A DNA stretch of 64,000 bases from Arthrobacter cryoconiti (lineage in GTDB: Bacteria; Actinomycetota; Actinomycetes; Actinomycetales; Micrococcaceae): contig NZ_JAJJBU010000032.1 in the NCBI RefSeq assembly GCF_020905375.1, positions 1 to 64,000 on the forward strand, read 5' to 3'. The notes under the pieces were generated by a model that saw only the letters and a program-made list of their open reading frames with translations, searched no databases and was not told the DNA's origin. Each line of letters opens with the position of its first letter. Position 1 is the first letter of the stretch. A program made the position numbers and the translations under genes. This document shows positions 1-8,942 of this stretch, piece by piece.

Positions 1-356
1 ACGAAAGACATGGTGACGGAACCACCGCCTTCCGCCTTCCGCCCTCCGCCCGTCGACCCGAGGGCAGCTTCTCGGATAGTGGCAGGAGAACCCTGCCAAC
101 CCAGCAGCGAACCCGTTGTAACGCCACGGAAACCGTTCAATCCTGGAAGTTCAATCCTCAGCATTCAGAACTCGGCTAGTCCAAACGACGCACCCAAACA
201 ACACGCCTGAATACCACACGCCTGCGTTGCTACGTTCCGAGCTCTAGTGAGCTAAAAAATGAGTATCGGCTCCCCGCATCAACGCCAGACTCTATGTTCC
301 AAGCACAAGGAGCTAGGCCCAAGATCGAGTTCGGACAAATCGGGAGCTGGCCCCCG
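1..356. other. Intergenic start of window, no supported gene
   Basis: A short proline-rich open frame at 10-210 has no convincing ribosome binding site and no recognisable family. Both strands lack a known domain. The stretch also holds a run of short TTCCGCC-like repeats near 27-50. The neighbouring gene at 357 reads leftwards, so this is the downstream flank of that gene. I see no clear terminator hairpin. Confidence 0.5.
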
Positions 357-1580
357 CTAGACCTTGACCGAGTATTTGCGCCGATACACGGCCAAAAATA
401 CGGAAATACGTCGAACAGCCTCTTCTATGTCATCTACCGAAGGCAGTATCACGAAGCGGAAATGGTCAGTCGTTGGCCAGTGGAAGGCGGTGCCGTGAGA
501 GACCAAGATCTTCTGGTCCTGAAGCAGGTCAATCACAAACTGCTCGTCGGAAGTGATCGGATACATCAACGGGTCCAATTTGACGAACAGGTACATGGCG
601 CCGGCTGCCGGAACACAAGAAACTCCCGGCAAGCTATTGAGTAGGTTTGAGGCGCGGTCGCGCTGTTCATGCAACCGTCCACCAGGCTTAGTGAGGTCGT
701 TGATGCTCTGATACCCACCCAACGATGTTTGGATGGCGTGCTGAGCTGGCACGTTGGAACATAACCGGAGCGAGGCAATCAGCTCCAGCGCTTCCCTAAA
801 ATCTGCCATGGCGCTCCGCGGTCCAGTCAGCGCCACCCACCCAGCGCGGTAGCCGGGCATTCTGTACGCCTTGGAGAGCCCACTAAAAGTGAGCATACAT
901 ACGTCATCGGCCATGGATGCCATATGAATATGCGTGCGGCCGTCATAAAGAATTTTCTCGTAGATTTCATCGGCGAAAATCACCAGATCGTGATTCCTGG
1001 CCAACTCCACGAACTGCTCCAAAATGTGCCGGGGATAAACCGCGCCGGTTGGATTATTCGGGTTGATGACAACAATGGCTCGGGTAGCTGGCGTAATCTT
1101 CGCCGCGACATCGGCCATATCCGGCCACCATTCGTTGTCTTCCTGGCACATGTAATGCACAGGGACACCGCCGGTCAGCGTGACGGAGGCAGTCCACAGC
1201 GGATAGTCCGGAGCGGGGATAAGAACTTCATCACCGTTTTCCAAGAACGCCTGCAACGTCATAGAAATCAACTCGCTGACCCCGTTGCCGACAAAGAGGT
1301 CCTCGACGCCTATCTGCATCAGCCCTTTGGTCTGGTAATACTGCGAGATGGCCGTACGCGCCGAAAAGATCCCCTTCGAGTCACTGTAGCCTTGGGCGCC
1401 CCGCAGGTGATGGATCATGTCCGTCACAATAGATTCTGGCGCTTCCAACCCAAACGGTGCCGTGTCGCCCAGATTCATGCGCAGAATCCGATGCCCCTCG
1501 GCCTCCATTTTTTTGGCAGCAGCCAAGATGGGACCGCGAAGCTCGTACCGAACATTTGCCAATTTACTGGAGTGTTGCAT
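357..1580 (-). CDS. alaA: AlaA-type PLP-dependent aminotransferase
   Basis: Class I aminotransferase closely resembling E. coli AlaA, which moves the amino group of glutamate onto pyruvate to make alanine in the cytosol. The matching blocks run from SSKLANVRYELRGP at the N terminus to the GTAFHWP block near the C terminus. NPNNPTG lies at about 173-179, DEIY at about 204-207, and the PLP-binding lysine is in SGLSKAYR (about residue 237). The frame opens at a GTG at 1604. I prefer the ATG at 1580 because a GGAAGG precedes it and because AlaA proteins start just before this point. It is a lone gene with no operon partner visible. Family assignment is sure; alanine specificity rests on overall similarity. 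Confidence 0.88.
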   Translation of the reverse strand: MQHSSKLANVRYELRGPILAAAKKMEAEGHRILRMNLGDTAPFGLEAPESIVTDMIHHLRGAQGYSDSKGIFSARTAISQYYQTKGLMQIGVEDLFVGNGVSELISMTLQAFLENGDEVLIPAPDYPLWTASVTLTGGVPVHYMCQEDNEWWPDMADVAAKITPATRAIVVINPNNPTGAVYPRHILEQFVELARNHDLVIFADEIYEKILYDGRTHIHMASMADDVCMLTFSGLSKAYRMPGYRAGWVALTGPRSAMADFREALELIASLRLCSNVPAQHAIQTSLGGYQSINDLTKPGGRLHEQRDRASNLLNSLPGVSCVPAAGAMYLFVKLDPLMYPITSDEQFVIDLLQDQKILVSHGTAFHWPTTDHFRFVILPSVDDIEEAVRRISVFLAVYRRKYSVKV

Positions 1581-1922
1581 GGGGCGCATGCCTTCCATTT
1601 TCACACAAAGACGTGGCTTTCAGCCGTAATTAAACAAGTCTCGTCCGTCTCAAAACAGTTTCGCCACCCGCAGACTGACAATCAAACTGCCTGCAAGAAG
1701 CAAGACAGAAGCACGACGTCGGCCATTTTGCAGGTGCCCACAAACGTACTGAACACTCCCGCGCTGTTGAGTTTCTCACAATCTGTCTCTAGTGAGAGGG
1801 GCTAGCACACCACTTCATCACCCATGAACAAGGAAAAATTGGTAGAGTGAGTCGTTGGACCAAGTCGCTTATGGGGAAGCGCAAAACCCCACCTATCCAC
1901 CCTCAAGGAGACCTAGCCCTCA
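1581..1922. other. Divergent intergenic region between alaA and UDG-like gene
   Basis: This 342-bp spacer separates two divergent genes and must hold both promoters. A clear Shine-Dalgarno AAGGAGA at 1905-1911 serves the rightward gene. A short inverted pair TCTCAC / GTGAGA lies near 1775-1800 with a loop of about 12 nt, but it is too weak to call an operator or terminator. No RNA gene was recognised. Confidence 0.4.
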
Positions 1923-2558
1923 ATGACTTTCGTGGCAACTGAATCACTGCGTGAACAGCTTTGGAGTCGTCGTTATGACGAGAACATTGCACCCGTAACC
2001 GAACTGTGCGACTCTCTGGCCGAGGCTCGGCCAGAGCAACGAGTGGCGTATGTGGATCCGGTTCACGACATCGATGAGTGCCGCATCATCAGCTTGTTTT
2101 CCAACGTGGGCGAGATCGACTCATCAGGATTTGTCACAGCCGGTGACGAGCAGGCGGCAACTCGCCTACTCGGAATCCATTGGCAAATAGGCTTGCGGCC
2201 TAGCTACGTCATGCCATGGAACGTCCACCCTTGGTTTACCCCGGGGCAGGCCAATGGCCGTTTGAGCGCACCACAGATCGAGCAGGGCCTACGCCCCTTG
2301 GTCAAGTTTCTGACCAAGGTGCCTCGCGCCACGGCCCTTGTTGCCCACGGCACCGAGGCTCACCGTTTAGCCGATCAGCTGCTGAAAGCCCAAGGTCCCA
2401 TGCTTTACAAGCGCGGTTTCGGCATCTGCAAGGTTCGTTCTCTCAGCGGGCGCAGTTTCGCCGGTTCCGCAGAACGCCAGAAACAATGGCTGGACGAATC
2501 AGCGCAAGCTTATGCGGAGTCAATGACCCGCAACGGCATCCGGGTCAAGGGCCGCTGA
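1923..2558 (+). CDS. Uracil-DNA glycosylase superfamily-like protein
   Basis: A 211-residue protein with the layout of the UDG superfamily. An N-terminal region ends in a SNVGEIDSSG loop. It is followed by DEQAATRLL, resembling the DNP-TAR segment of UDG-like proteins, and by PWNVHPWF, resembling the WNxVPW motif. A LVAHGTEAHRLADQLL segment corresponds to the helix after the leucine loop. It would act on DNA base lesions or be a divergent relative. The canonical catalytic Asp/Asn motifs of family 1 UDG are not present, so the activity is uncertain. The ATG is preceded by AAGGAGA with an 11-nt spacer. It is monocistronic: the next gene converges from the right. Confidence 0.6.
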   Translation: MTFVATESLREQLWSRRYDENIAPVTELCDSLAEARPEQRVAYVDPVHDIDECRIISLFSNVGEIDSSGFVTAGDEQAATRLLGIHWQIGLRPSYVMPWNVHPWFTPGQANGRLSAPQIEQGLRPLVKFLTKVPRATALVAHGTEAHRLADQLLKAQGPMLYKRGFGICKVRSLSGRSFAGSAERQKQWLDESAQAYAESMTRNGIRVKGR

Positions 2559-2586
2559 GTTTTTCCCGCACGCCGAAGCTGATGAG

Positions 2587-3489
2587 CTACCTCAGGTGGG
2601 GTGCCACCAGCTCGGCGTAGCGGGCTTTGACGCTCTCAACAACGGAGGCATAGGGCAGCGCCCAAATGTCTTCATTAAAAATCTCAACTTCGACGACGCC
2701 GTCGTATCCTGCGTCCGCAACCCACTGGCTGATCTGGGCAAAGTCGATCACGCCGTCGCCCATAAACCCACGGGATAACAGTGCGTCCGCGGCAATGGGA
2801 AGATTGAAATCGCAAACTTGGTAGGAGGCAATTCGGCCCTGCTCACCTGCCCGTGCAATCTGCTCGCGCAGGTACGGATCCCACCAGAGATGGAACGTAT
2901 CCACGACGACGCCGACGGCGGCGGCAGGGTGCGGGGCGGCAAGGTCCAGGGCCTGACCCAAAGTGGATAGCACAGCACGATCTGCGGCATACATGGGATG
3001 TAACGGCTCAAGTGCCAGCCGCACCCCATGATCCAGGGCAAAAGGCACCAACTCGCCAAGGCGGTCCGCAACGCGCTGGCGTGCCAGGACAAGGTCTTTG
3101 CCCTTACCTCCCGCGAGAGCTGTGGCGGCTCCCCCACCATCCACGGCGCCCGGCGAAACGCTAAAGTCCGGAAGTCCGCCGACAACCATGATGATTTCTG
3201 CGGCCCCTAATGCGCCAGCCTCAAGAATGGCAGCCTTATTATCGGCAAGTGCGGTAGCCTGGCCGGGTGCGTCGGCCGCCGTCAAGAAGCCGCCTCGGCA
3301 CAGACTAGAGACCGTCAGACCTGACGCCTTCACCATCTCAACTGCAGTGTCCAAGCCAACTTCGGCCACTTTGTCCCGCCACAAGCCAATATGGGACAGT
3401 CCGGCAGCAGCCGTATGTTCCAGGGCCTGCGCCAGCGAAGCCTTTTTGATCGTTGCCGTGTTGATGGAGAGCTTTTCGAAAGTCGTCAC
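2587..3489 (-). CDS. Sugar phosphate isomerase/epimerase (xylose isomerase-like TIM barrel)
   Basis: A TIM-barrel protein of about 300 residues in the AP endonuclease 2 / xylose isomerase-like family. It shows the family's metal-site blocks: ALEPLHPMY in the middle, VVVDTFHLWWDP, and VEVEIFNED near the end, each supplying Glu, His or Asp ligands. Such enzymes isomerise or epimerise keto sugars or inositol derivatives. I start it at the GTG at 3489 with GGAAAGG about 7 nt upstream, which places it 4 bp after the previous gene. The longer frame from 3531 would overlap that gene. It is the last gene of a three-gene operon with a DUF993 protein and a Gfo/Idh/MocA oxidoreductase, so it probably handles a product of that dehydrogenase. 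The substrate is unknown. Confidence 0.8.
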   Translation of the reverse strand: MTTFEKLSINTATIKKASLAQALEHTAAAGLSHIGLWRDKVAEVGLDTAVEMVKASGLTVSSLCRGGFLTAADAPGQATALADNKAAILEAGALGAAEIIMVVGGLPDFSVSPGAVDGGGAATALAGGKGKDLVLARQRVADRLGELVPFALDHGVRLALEPLHPMYAADRAVLSTLGQALDLAAPHPAAAVGVVVDTFHLWWDPYLREQIARAGEQGRIASYQVCDFNLPIAADALLSRGFMGDGVIDFAQISQWVADAGYDGVVEVEIFNEDIWALPYASVVESVKARYAELVAPHLR

Positions 3490-3493
3490 GCGA

Positions 3494-4720
3494 TTACCTT
3501 TCCGGGTCCGTCGAAGCCACAACGCAGGCAATTCCTACAGTATTGAGAAAACATGCCATTCGAGTGGCTGCCAGTGGTGGATCCATCAACAAGCCAGCTG
3601 AGTTTGCCAAGCGAAATAGTTTCACCAAATGGTTCACGTTACGGCCACACTGCAGGCCCCCAACCATCGCAAAACCGTCTTGGTATCCGTTAAGCCACGC
3701 CAAAAATACGATGCCGGTTTTGTAGTAATACGTCGGTGCGGCGAAGATGTGCAGCCCCAGTTCTCGCGTCGAGTCCAAGATGGCTCTGGCTTCGGTGGGA
3801 CGGCCAGCGTCGTACTCTTGCAGCGCAGCAGAAGCCGCTGGCGCAATCGCAGCAAAAATGCCCAGCAACGCGTCCGAGTGGTGGGTGCCGTCGCCGTCGA
3901 TCAGTTCCGGATAGTTAAAGTCATCACCCGTATACAAACGCACACCGTCGGGTAGGCCCCCACGCAGCGCCACTTCATGAGAAGCGTCGAGCAAGGAAAC
4001 CTTCACCCCGTCTACCTTGGCTGCATTCGCTTGGATGAGCTCGTTGAACGTGCCGGTGGCCGCTGCGATATCTGTGCTGCCCCAATAGCCAGCCAACGCC
4101 GGATCGAACATGGTGCCAAGCCAATGTAGAACCACAGGTTCCTTGACCTCGGAGAGCAGCGTGCCATAGAGGGAGAGGTAGTCAGCGGGCCCGGAGGCCA
4201 CTTTAGCTAAAGCTCGCGAAGCCATAATAATGACCTTCGCCCCAGACGCCTCAACCACCGCGATTTGCTCCCGGTAGGCCTCAAGAACGGCCGCAAGGCC
4301 CGCTTCGCCAGGCTCGACGTCGGCTGGATCAAGTTGGTCTGTCCCGGCGCCGCAAGCGAGCAGATCGCGGACAGTACGCTCCGGGGTTGCGATGAGGGCG
4401 GCCTCCGCAGCGGAACGGTTGATGAGCTCTTGCGTGGCAGCCCAGTCAAGTCCCATCCCCCGCTGCGCGGTGTCCATGGCATCGGCGATGCCAACTCCCC
4501 AACTCCACAGCTCACGGCGAAAAGCTAACGTGGCTTCCCAATCGATGTCAGCGGGGGCACCGGGAACGTTATTCCCGAGCGTTCTGGGAGTTACATGAGC
4601 GGCCGCATAGACCTTACGAGAGGTGATGAGGTCTGTGGGCTTGCGCCACGGGCCCGTCGGGTTCAACGTGAGGGCTTCGAGGCTACCCTCTGGTGAGGGC
4701 AAAGTCAGTGAGATGTTCAT
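3494..4720 (-). CDS. DUF993 family dihydrodipicolinate synthase-like protein
   Basis: A 408-residue protein of the DUF993 type, distantly related to dihydrodipicolinate synthase-like aldolases. Recognisable stretches are the start ISLTLPSPEGSLE, the block VVLHWLGTMFDPALAGYWGS, and the C-terminal FAAPTYYYKTGIVFLAWLNG. The family is usually annotated without a known reaction and commonly lies beside Gfo/Idh/MocA oxidoreductases and sugar isomerases, exactly as here. A lyase or aldolase step on an oxidised sugar or inositol is an inference from context. It begins 11 bp after the oxidoreductase and ends 4 bp before the isomerase start, so the three are surely co-transcribed. Confidence 0.8.
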   Translation of the reverse strand: MNISLTLPSPEGSLEALTLNPTGPWRKPTDLITSRKVYAAAHVTPRTLGNNVPGAPADIDWEATLAFRRELWSWGVGIADAMDTAQRGMGLDWAATQELINRSAAEAALIATPERTVRDLLACGAGTDQLDPADVEPGEAGLAAVLEAYREQIAVVEASGAKVIIMASRALAKVASGPADYLSLYGTLLSEVKEPVVLHWLGTMFDPALAGYWGSTDIAAATGTFNELIQANAAKVDGVKVSLLDASHEVALRGGLPDGVRLYTGDDFNYPELIDGDGTHHSDALLGIFAAIAPAASAALQEYDAGRPTEARAILDSTRELGLHIFAAPTYYYKTGIVFLAWLNGYQDGFAMVGGLQCGRNVNHLVKLFRLANSAGLLMDPPLAATRMACFLNTVGIACVVASTDPER

Positions 4721-4731
4721 AGCAGCCTTCC

Positions 4732-5949
4732 CTACAGCGCTATTTCAGGGATATCCAGCGTGCGGCGTTCCACCGAAGACTTCAGGCCAAGTTCGGCCAA
4801 TTGCACGCCTCGAGCGGCTGAGAGCAAGCCAAAGCGGTGCTCGCGGCCAGCGACGGCGTCGCGGAGAAACTCCTCCCACTGGAGTTTGAATCCATTGTCC
4901 AAGTCCGCGTTCGCGGGGACCTCGGACCACTGCTCACGGAACGATTCAGTGACAGGCAGGTCTGGGTTCCACACCGGTTTAGGGGTATTGGCTCGCTGCT
5001 GGGAAACACATTTGCGCAGTCCAGCAACAGCGGAACCGTGGGTTCCGTCGATCTGGAACTCAACGAGTTCATCACGGTAGACACGGACAGCCCAGGATGA
5101 GTTGATCTGGCCGATGACCTGTTCCCCTGCCGGCGTCTCCAGCTCAAAAATTCCATATGCGGCGTCGTCGGCCGTAGCCTCATACTCTTTTCCGGCTTCA
5201 TCCCAGCGTTCCGGGATATGCGTGACGGTCTTGGCGTTGACACTTTTGACCTTCCCGATAATCCCTTCCAAAACATAATTCCAATGGCAGAACATGTCGG
5301 TGGTCATGCCGCCGCCGTCTTCCTTGCGGTAGTTCCAGGAGGGGCGCTGGGCGGCTTGGTGGTCGCCTTCAAACACCCAGTATCCGAATTCGCCACGGAT
5401 GGAAAGGATCCGGCCAAAGAAGCCTTCCTCAACAAGGCGACGCAGCTTGACTAGCCCCGGCAGGTACAGCTTGTCGTGAACCACACCCGCCGTGACACCG
5501 GCGTTCTTTCCGATCCGGGCCAACTCGATGGCCTCTTCCAGTGTCTCTGCCGTCGGCTTTTCGGTGAAGATGTGCTTGCCATTGGCCATGGCCTTCTTCA
5601 AAGTGGCGGCACGCAGACTTGTCATGGATGCGTCAAAGACAACGTCAACAGTCGGATCAGCGATGACTGCTTCCAGATCAGTGCTCCAGTGCTCCACATT
5701 GTGAAGTTGTGCCAGTTCGCGCACTTTAGCCTCATTGCGGCCCACCAAGATCGGCTCTATTGCAATTTTGGTGCCGTCGTCTAGCGTGAGGCCCGAATCC
5801 CGTAGGGGCAGGATGGATCGCAGTAGATGCTGGCGGTAGCCCATGCGACCGGTGATGCCGTTCATGGCAATACGGATGACAGCAGGATTATTGAGGGTCG
5901 ATGCTTGGCCGGTAGTTCTCTGATTTTGCTCAGCGGCGCTCTGGGTCAC
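4732..5949 (-). CDS. Gfo/Idh/MocA family NAD(P)-dependent oxidoreductase
   Basis: A 405-residue cytosolic dehydrogenase. It has an N-terminal Rossmann motif MNGITGRMG (about 29-37), the family hallmark EKP in HIFTEKPT (about 130-132), and the C-terminal alpha/beta substrate domain with the FGYWVFEGDHQ and GGGMTTDMFCHW blocks. Members oxidise sugars, inositols or their acids. It is the first gene of a leftward operon with DUF993 and a TIM-barrel isomerase. A LacI-type repressor is transcribed divergently, and a perfect palindrome lies in the shared promoter region. The substrate cannot be read from the sequence; inositol or an aldonic acid is plausible. Confidence 0.85.
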   Translation of the reverse strand: MTQSAAEQNQRTTGQASTLNNPAVIRIAMNGITGRMGYRQHLLRSILPLRDSGLTLDDGTKIAIEPILVGRNEAKVRELAQLHNVEHWSTDLEAVIADPTVDVVFDASMTSLRAATLKKAMANGKHIFTEKPTAETLEEAIELARIGKNAGVTAGVVHDKLYLPGLVKLRRLVEEGFFGRILSIRGEFGYWVFEGDHQAAQRPSWNYRKEDGGGMTTDMFCHWNYVLEGIIGKVKSVNAKTVTHIPERWDEAGKEYEATADDAAYGIFELETPAGEQVIGQINSSWAVRVYRDELVEFQIDGTHGSAVAGLRKCVSQQRANTPKPVWNPDLPVTESFREQWSEVPANADLDNGFKLQWEEFLRDAVAGREHRFGLLSAARGVQLAELGLKSSVERRTLDIPEIAL

Positions 5950-6010
5950 TGGTTTCTCCCTTAGTGGTGTGCAGGGTTGCCAGACCGTAAGAATCGGCGT
6001 GGCCTCAAGC

Positions 6011-6028
6011 TTGGAAAGCGCTTTCCAA
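6011..6028. promoter_or_regulatory. LacI-type operator, perfect 18-bp palindrome
   Basis: TTGGAAAGCGCTTTCCAA is a perfect inverted repeat with the central CG typical of LacI/GalR operators. It lies 62 bp before the oxidoreductase start on the left and 83 bp before the LacI gene on the right, so it can control both divergent units. Repression by the adjacent LacI protein is inferred. Confidence 0.85.
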
Positions 6029-6110
6029 TATATGCTGTAGAAGTAGCAACGTCAAGGGTCATTCTGGCTAAGATGTAGAGATTTTTTCATTCAACGACAA
6101 GGACACTTCC

Positions 6111-7211
6111 GTGCCTGTGAAACTCACCGAAGTAGCCCGCGAGGCCGGGGTATCGCTCGCCACCGCCTCTCGTGTACTGAACGGCTCAGCGAGGACCCCT
6201 GCAGAAGATATAGCCAAACGGGTGCGGGCGGCCGCAGAAGAATTGGGATACGTGGCGAATGCGCAAGCACAAGCCTTGGCGAAATCGACCACCGGGCTTG
6301 TGGGGCTTGTAGTTCATGACATCGCAGACCCTTATTTTTCAACATTTGCCCACGGTGTACAAAAAGTCGCCAGCCTCTCCCACCATCAGGTTCTTCTAGC
6401 GGGGACCGATCTTCCCAGCGAGGATGCCCCCCCCGGTGACGCTGAGTTGGCAGCTGTGCGAGCATTCATCTCTTATCGCACGGATGCCATCATTTTGGCG
6501 GCGTCCCGCGTCACTGACGAAGACCCTCGTTTGGCTGCGGCTTTAGAGCGTTACATCAATAGTGGGGGCCGCGTAGTAGTTCTGGGAGCAACCAAGATTG
6601 CAGGGGCTAGCTCCCTCATGGTTGCTAACAAGGCCGGTGCCATGGCACTGGCAACCGCACTCATCGAACACGGAACCACTCACTTTGCCATTTTGGCAGG
6701 ACCGGCGGAACGCAACACTGCCCGTGCCAGGGTGGACGGTTTTGTGGAGGGCCTACAGGCGGCCTCTCTCGTGCCGTTGGCCACAGTCCATGGCCCCTTC
6801 ACGAGCAGAGGTGGCTACGACGCGACTGTTGATTTGATACACAGGCTCGGCCTGCTTGCCCCCACTCCAAACACCACGACCGGCGCAGATACCAGCAGAT
6901 TCCCTAGCCCATCAGGATCTCCTTTGTGTATTTTGGTGGCAAACGACGTCATGGCCCTCGGTGCAATGACGGCACTGCGAACGCACGGATTCCGCATTCC
7001 GGACGACGTTCAAGTTGCGGGCTTTGATGACATCCCCACACTTCGCGACCACTCCCCCGCGCTGACCACATACCGGCTACCTTTGGAACAGATGGGACAA
7101 CGGGCTGCGGAACTGGCGCTGGAACCACAATTGCGCAGTCCAGTCACGATCACCGGCGAGGTTGTCTTGCGCGAAAGTGCCGGATTTACGGCTCCGACAA
7201 CCGGAAAATAG
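6111..7211 (+). CDS. LacI family transcriptional regulator
   Basis: A 366-residue repressor. An N-terminal lambda-type helix-turn-helix begins KLTEVAREAGVSLATASRVL, followed by the hinge region around 45-60. A periplasmic-binding-protein-like effector domain runs from about 65 to the end, with ILVANDVMALGAMTAL and VQVAGFDDIPTLRDHSPALTT, both standard in the family. It starts with GTG, with an AAGGA box 8 nt upstream. It is divergent from the sugar oxidoreductase operon and shares the palindrome at 6011-6028, so it very likely represses that operon and itself. The effector is presumably the substrate of the operon. Confidence 0.92.
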   Translation: MPVKLTEVAREAGVSLATASRVLNGSARTPAEDIAKRVRAAAEELGYVANAQAQALAKSTTGLVGLVVHDIADPYFSTFAHGVQKVASLSHHQVLLAGTDLPSEDAPPGDAELAAVRAFISYRTDAIILAASRVTDEDPRLAAALERYINSGGRVVVLGATKIAGASSLMVANKAGAMALATALIEHGTTHFAILAGPAERNTARARVDGFVEGLQAASLVPLATVHGPFTSRGGYDATVDLIHRLGLLAPTPNTTTGADTSRFPSPSGSPLCILVANDVMALGAMTALRTHGFRIPDDVQVAGFDDIPTLRDHSPALTTYRLPLEQMGQRAAELALEPQLRSPVTITGEVVLRESAGFTAPTTGK

Positions 7212-7226
7212 GGCATAATCAACCTC

Positions 7227-7646
7227 ATGAACACCGACGAGCAGCCCGGCCACGCCATCACCGCAGAAGACGCTTGGCGCTACGTGGAGCACACCAGCTT
7301 TGGTCGGCTGGCCCTCAGTGTCGCGAACATCCCTGACATCTTCCCCATTAATTACTTAGCCCACGAAGGCAAGCTGTTGTTACGGACCAACCCTGGTACC
7401 AAACTCGCAGAATTAGCCGTCAATGCCACGGTTGCCTTTGAAATTGACGGTCTGGAAGAAAACCATGCCTGGAGTGTGGTGCTCAAGGGAACTGCGCGGA
7501 TCGTTGAGTCCCAAAACGAGATTGACACCTTCGACAAGCTCCCACTCGCACCCTGGATTCCAACCCGAAAGTACACCTACGTTCACATTGCTCCCGTGAG
7601 CATCAGTGGATACCGTTTCACGCTCGGAACTGAACCGGAACGCTGA
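7227..7646 (+). CDS. Pyridoxamine 5'-phosphate oxidase family (flavin split-barrel) protein
   Basis: A 139-residue split-barrel flavoprotein of the PPOX class. The opening EDAWRYVEHTSFGRLALSV, the PINYLAHEGKLLLRTNPGTKLAEL strand pair and the C-terminal YVHIAPVSISGYRF are typical of the actinobacterial single-domain F420- or FMN-binding proteins. These reduce or bind a variety of substrates, and the physiological role is usually unknown. It starts 15 bp after the LacI gene on the same strand, but nothing ties it to the sugar operon. There is no signal peptide, so it is cytosolic. Confidence 0.75.
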   Translation: MNTDEQPGHAITAEDAWRYVEHTSFGRLALSVANIPDIFPINYLAHEGKLLLRTNPGTKLAELAVNATVAFEIDGLEENHAWSVVLKGTARIVESQNEIDTFDKLPLAPWIPTRKYTYVHIAPVSISGYRFTLGTEPER

Positions 7647-7758
7647 CCACGAAGCTGACATGATTCACAGATACACATGAGCGGCGCCACACACACCCCA
7701 CAAGAAGGGAAGCAGCCGATATGCTGGACTAAACCAGCATTGATCGGAGTCCACACGC

Positions 7759-8724
7759 ATGTCCGCGCCACGTTCAAAGCGAGTTCACCACGGCATAACA
7801 CGGGTTGCTCTGGACGGCACAGATAGCGCACTTGCGGCCCGCGCCACAGGGACTTCATGGCGTGATTCACTTCTGCGCTACTACTCGCTCGCTAAGCCAG
7901 GAGTGCTGTACGGAAATGTCATGACAGCGGCCGCGGGTTTCTTGTTCGCCAGCCCCGGGTACATTGACTGGTTCCTGTTCCTTGCCGTTTGCCTGGGTAC
8001 TACTCTGGTCATCGGCTCCGCGTGCGTGCTGAACAACGTTCTTGACCGTGACATTGACAGTGTTATGGAGCGGACCAAGAAACGTGCAACCGTCACCGGA
8101 GGTGTACAGGCGCGAAACGCTGTCATCTACTCTGTTGTACTCGGGGTCACCGGCATGACCGTGCTCGTGCTTTGGACGAATGTCTTAGTAGTGGCCGTGG
8201 GATTATTCGGATATCTGGCCTACGTGGTGCTATATGGCATGCTGTCCAAGCGAATGACCCTCCATGGCACGCTAGTGGGCAGCGTTTCAGGGGCGGCACC
8301 CATCCTGGGCGGCTATGTGGGAGCTTCAAATGCACTCGACGCTGGTGCGGTGATCGTCTTTCTCATACTGTTCTTCTGGCAGCTACCCGCTTTCTACTCC
8401 ATCTCCATCTACCGCCACAGCGAGTACTCCAAGGCCGGGGTACCCGTGATCTCAGTGATTCGTGGCATCTCCTACACCACAGTTCAGATTCTGGGGTACA
8501 CGATAGCTTTCGTTGCAGTATCACTACTGCCCCAAGCATTTGGCTACGTGGGATGGAGCTACACGATCGTCATGGGTACACTCGGAATCGGCTGGATTAT
8601 TATGAGCGTTGCCGGGCTAAAAACCGCCAATCCACAGAAGTGGGCGAGGCTAATGTTTCGGTGTGCACTGGTAATCATGACCAGCATTTCGCTCATGCTT
8701 TCCATCGGTCCTCGCCTACCTTAG
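7759..8724 (+). CDS. ctaB: Protoheme IX farnesyltransferase (heme O synthase)
   Basis: A UbiA-superfamily membrane prenyltransferase of 321 residues. It attaches farnesyl to heme B to make heme O for terminal oxidases. The prenyl diphosphate/Mg site NNVLDRDID lies at about 92-100, followed by SVMERTKKR. The second conserved region is in the FWQLPAFYSISIYRHSEY loop. About eight or nine hydrophobic helices span the protein from residue 45 on. A non-membrane N-terminal extension of about 35 residues precedes the core. It stands alone here without ctaA or oxidase subunit genes. Confidence 0.95.
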   Translation: MSAPRSKRVHHGITRVALDGTDSALAARATGTSWRDSLLRYYSLAKPGVLYGNVMTAAAGFLFASPGYIDWFLFLAVCLGTTLVIGSACVLNNVLDRDIDSVMERTKKRATVTGGVQARNAVIYSVVLGVTGMTVLVLWTNVLVVAVGLFGYLAYVVLYGMLSKRMTLHGTLVGSVSGAAPILGGYVGASNALDAGAVIVFLILFFWQLPAFYSISIYRHSEYSKAGVPVISVIRGISYTTVQILGYTIAFVAVSLLPQAFGYVGWSYTIVMGTLGIGWIIMSVAGLKTANPQKWARLMFRCALVIMTSISLMLSIGPRLP

Positions 8725-8942
8725 AACTCAGACGAAATTAGAGCCGTGACGGCACGGAGGTCGCCTTCTCTGTGGGACACCTCTGGAAATGCTGAGAAGT
8801 TGCCTTAGGATCTCTCATCCCTCCCGCTTTACCCTTGACCAAACCATAGAAAGAGCATGGAATGGAGACAGGGACCGGCTCGATCGGACCGCGTGCAGGC
8901 AGGCGTGCCAGCAGTCCAGTCCCGTGATCGGGAGGCGCAAAA

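Noticed and set aside
10-210. Proline-rich 66-codon frame at window start
   Set aside because: No ribosome site and no known family; composition looks like chance.
924-1805. Rightward 293-codon frame
   Set aside because: It is antisense to the AlaA-type gene, whose motifs are all clear, and shows no family of its own.
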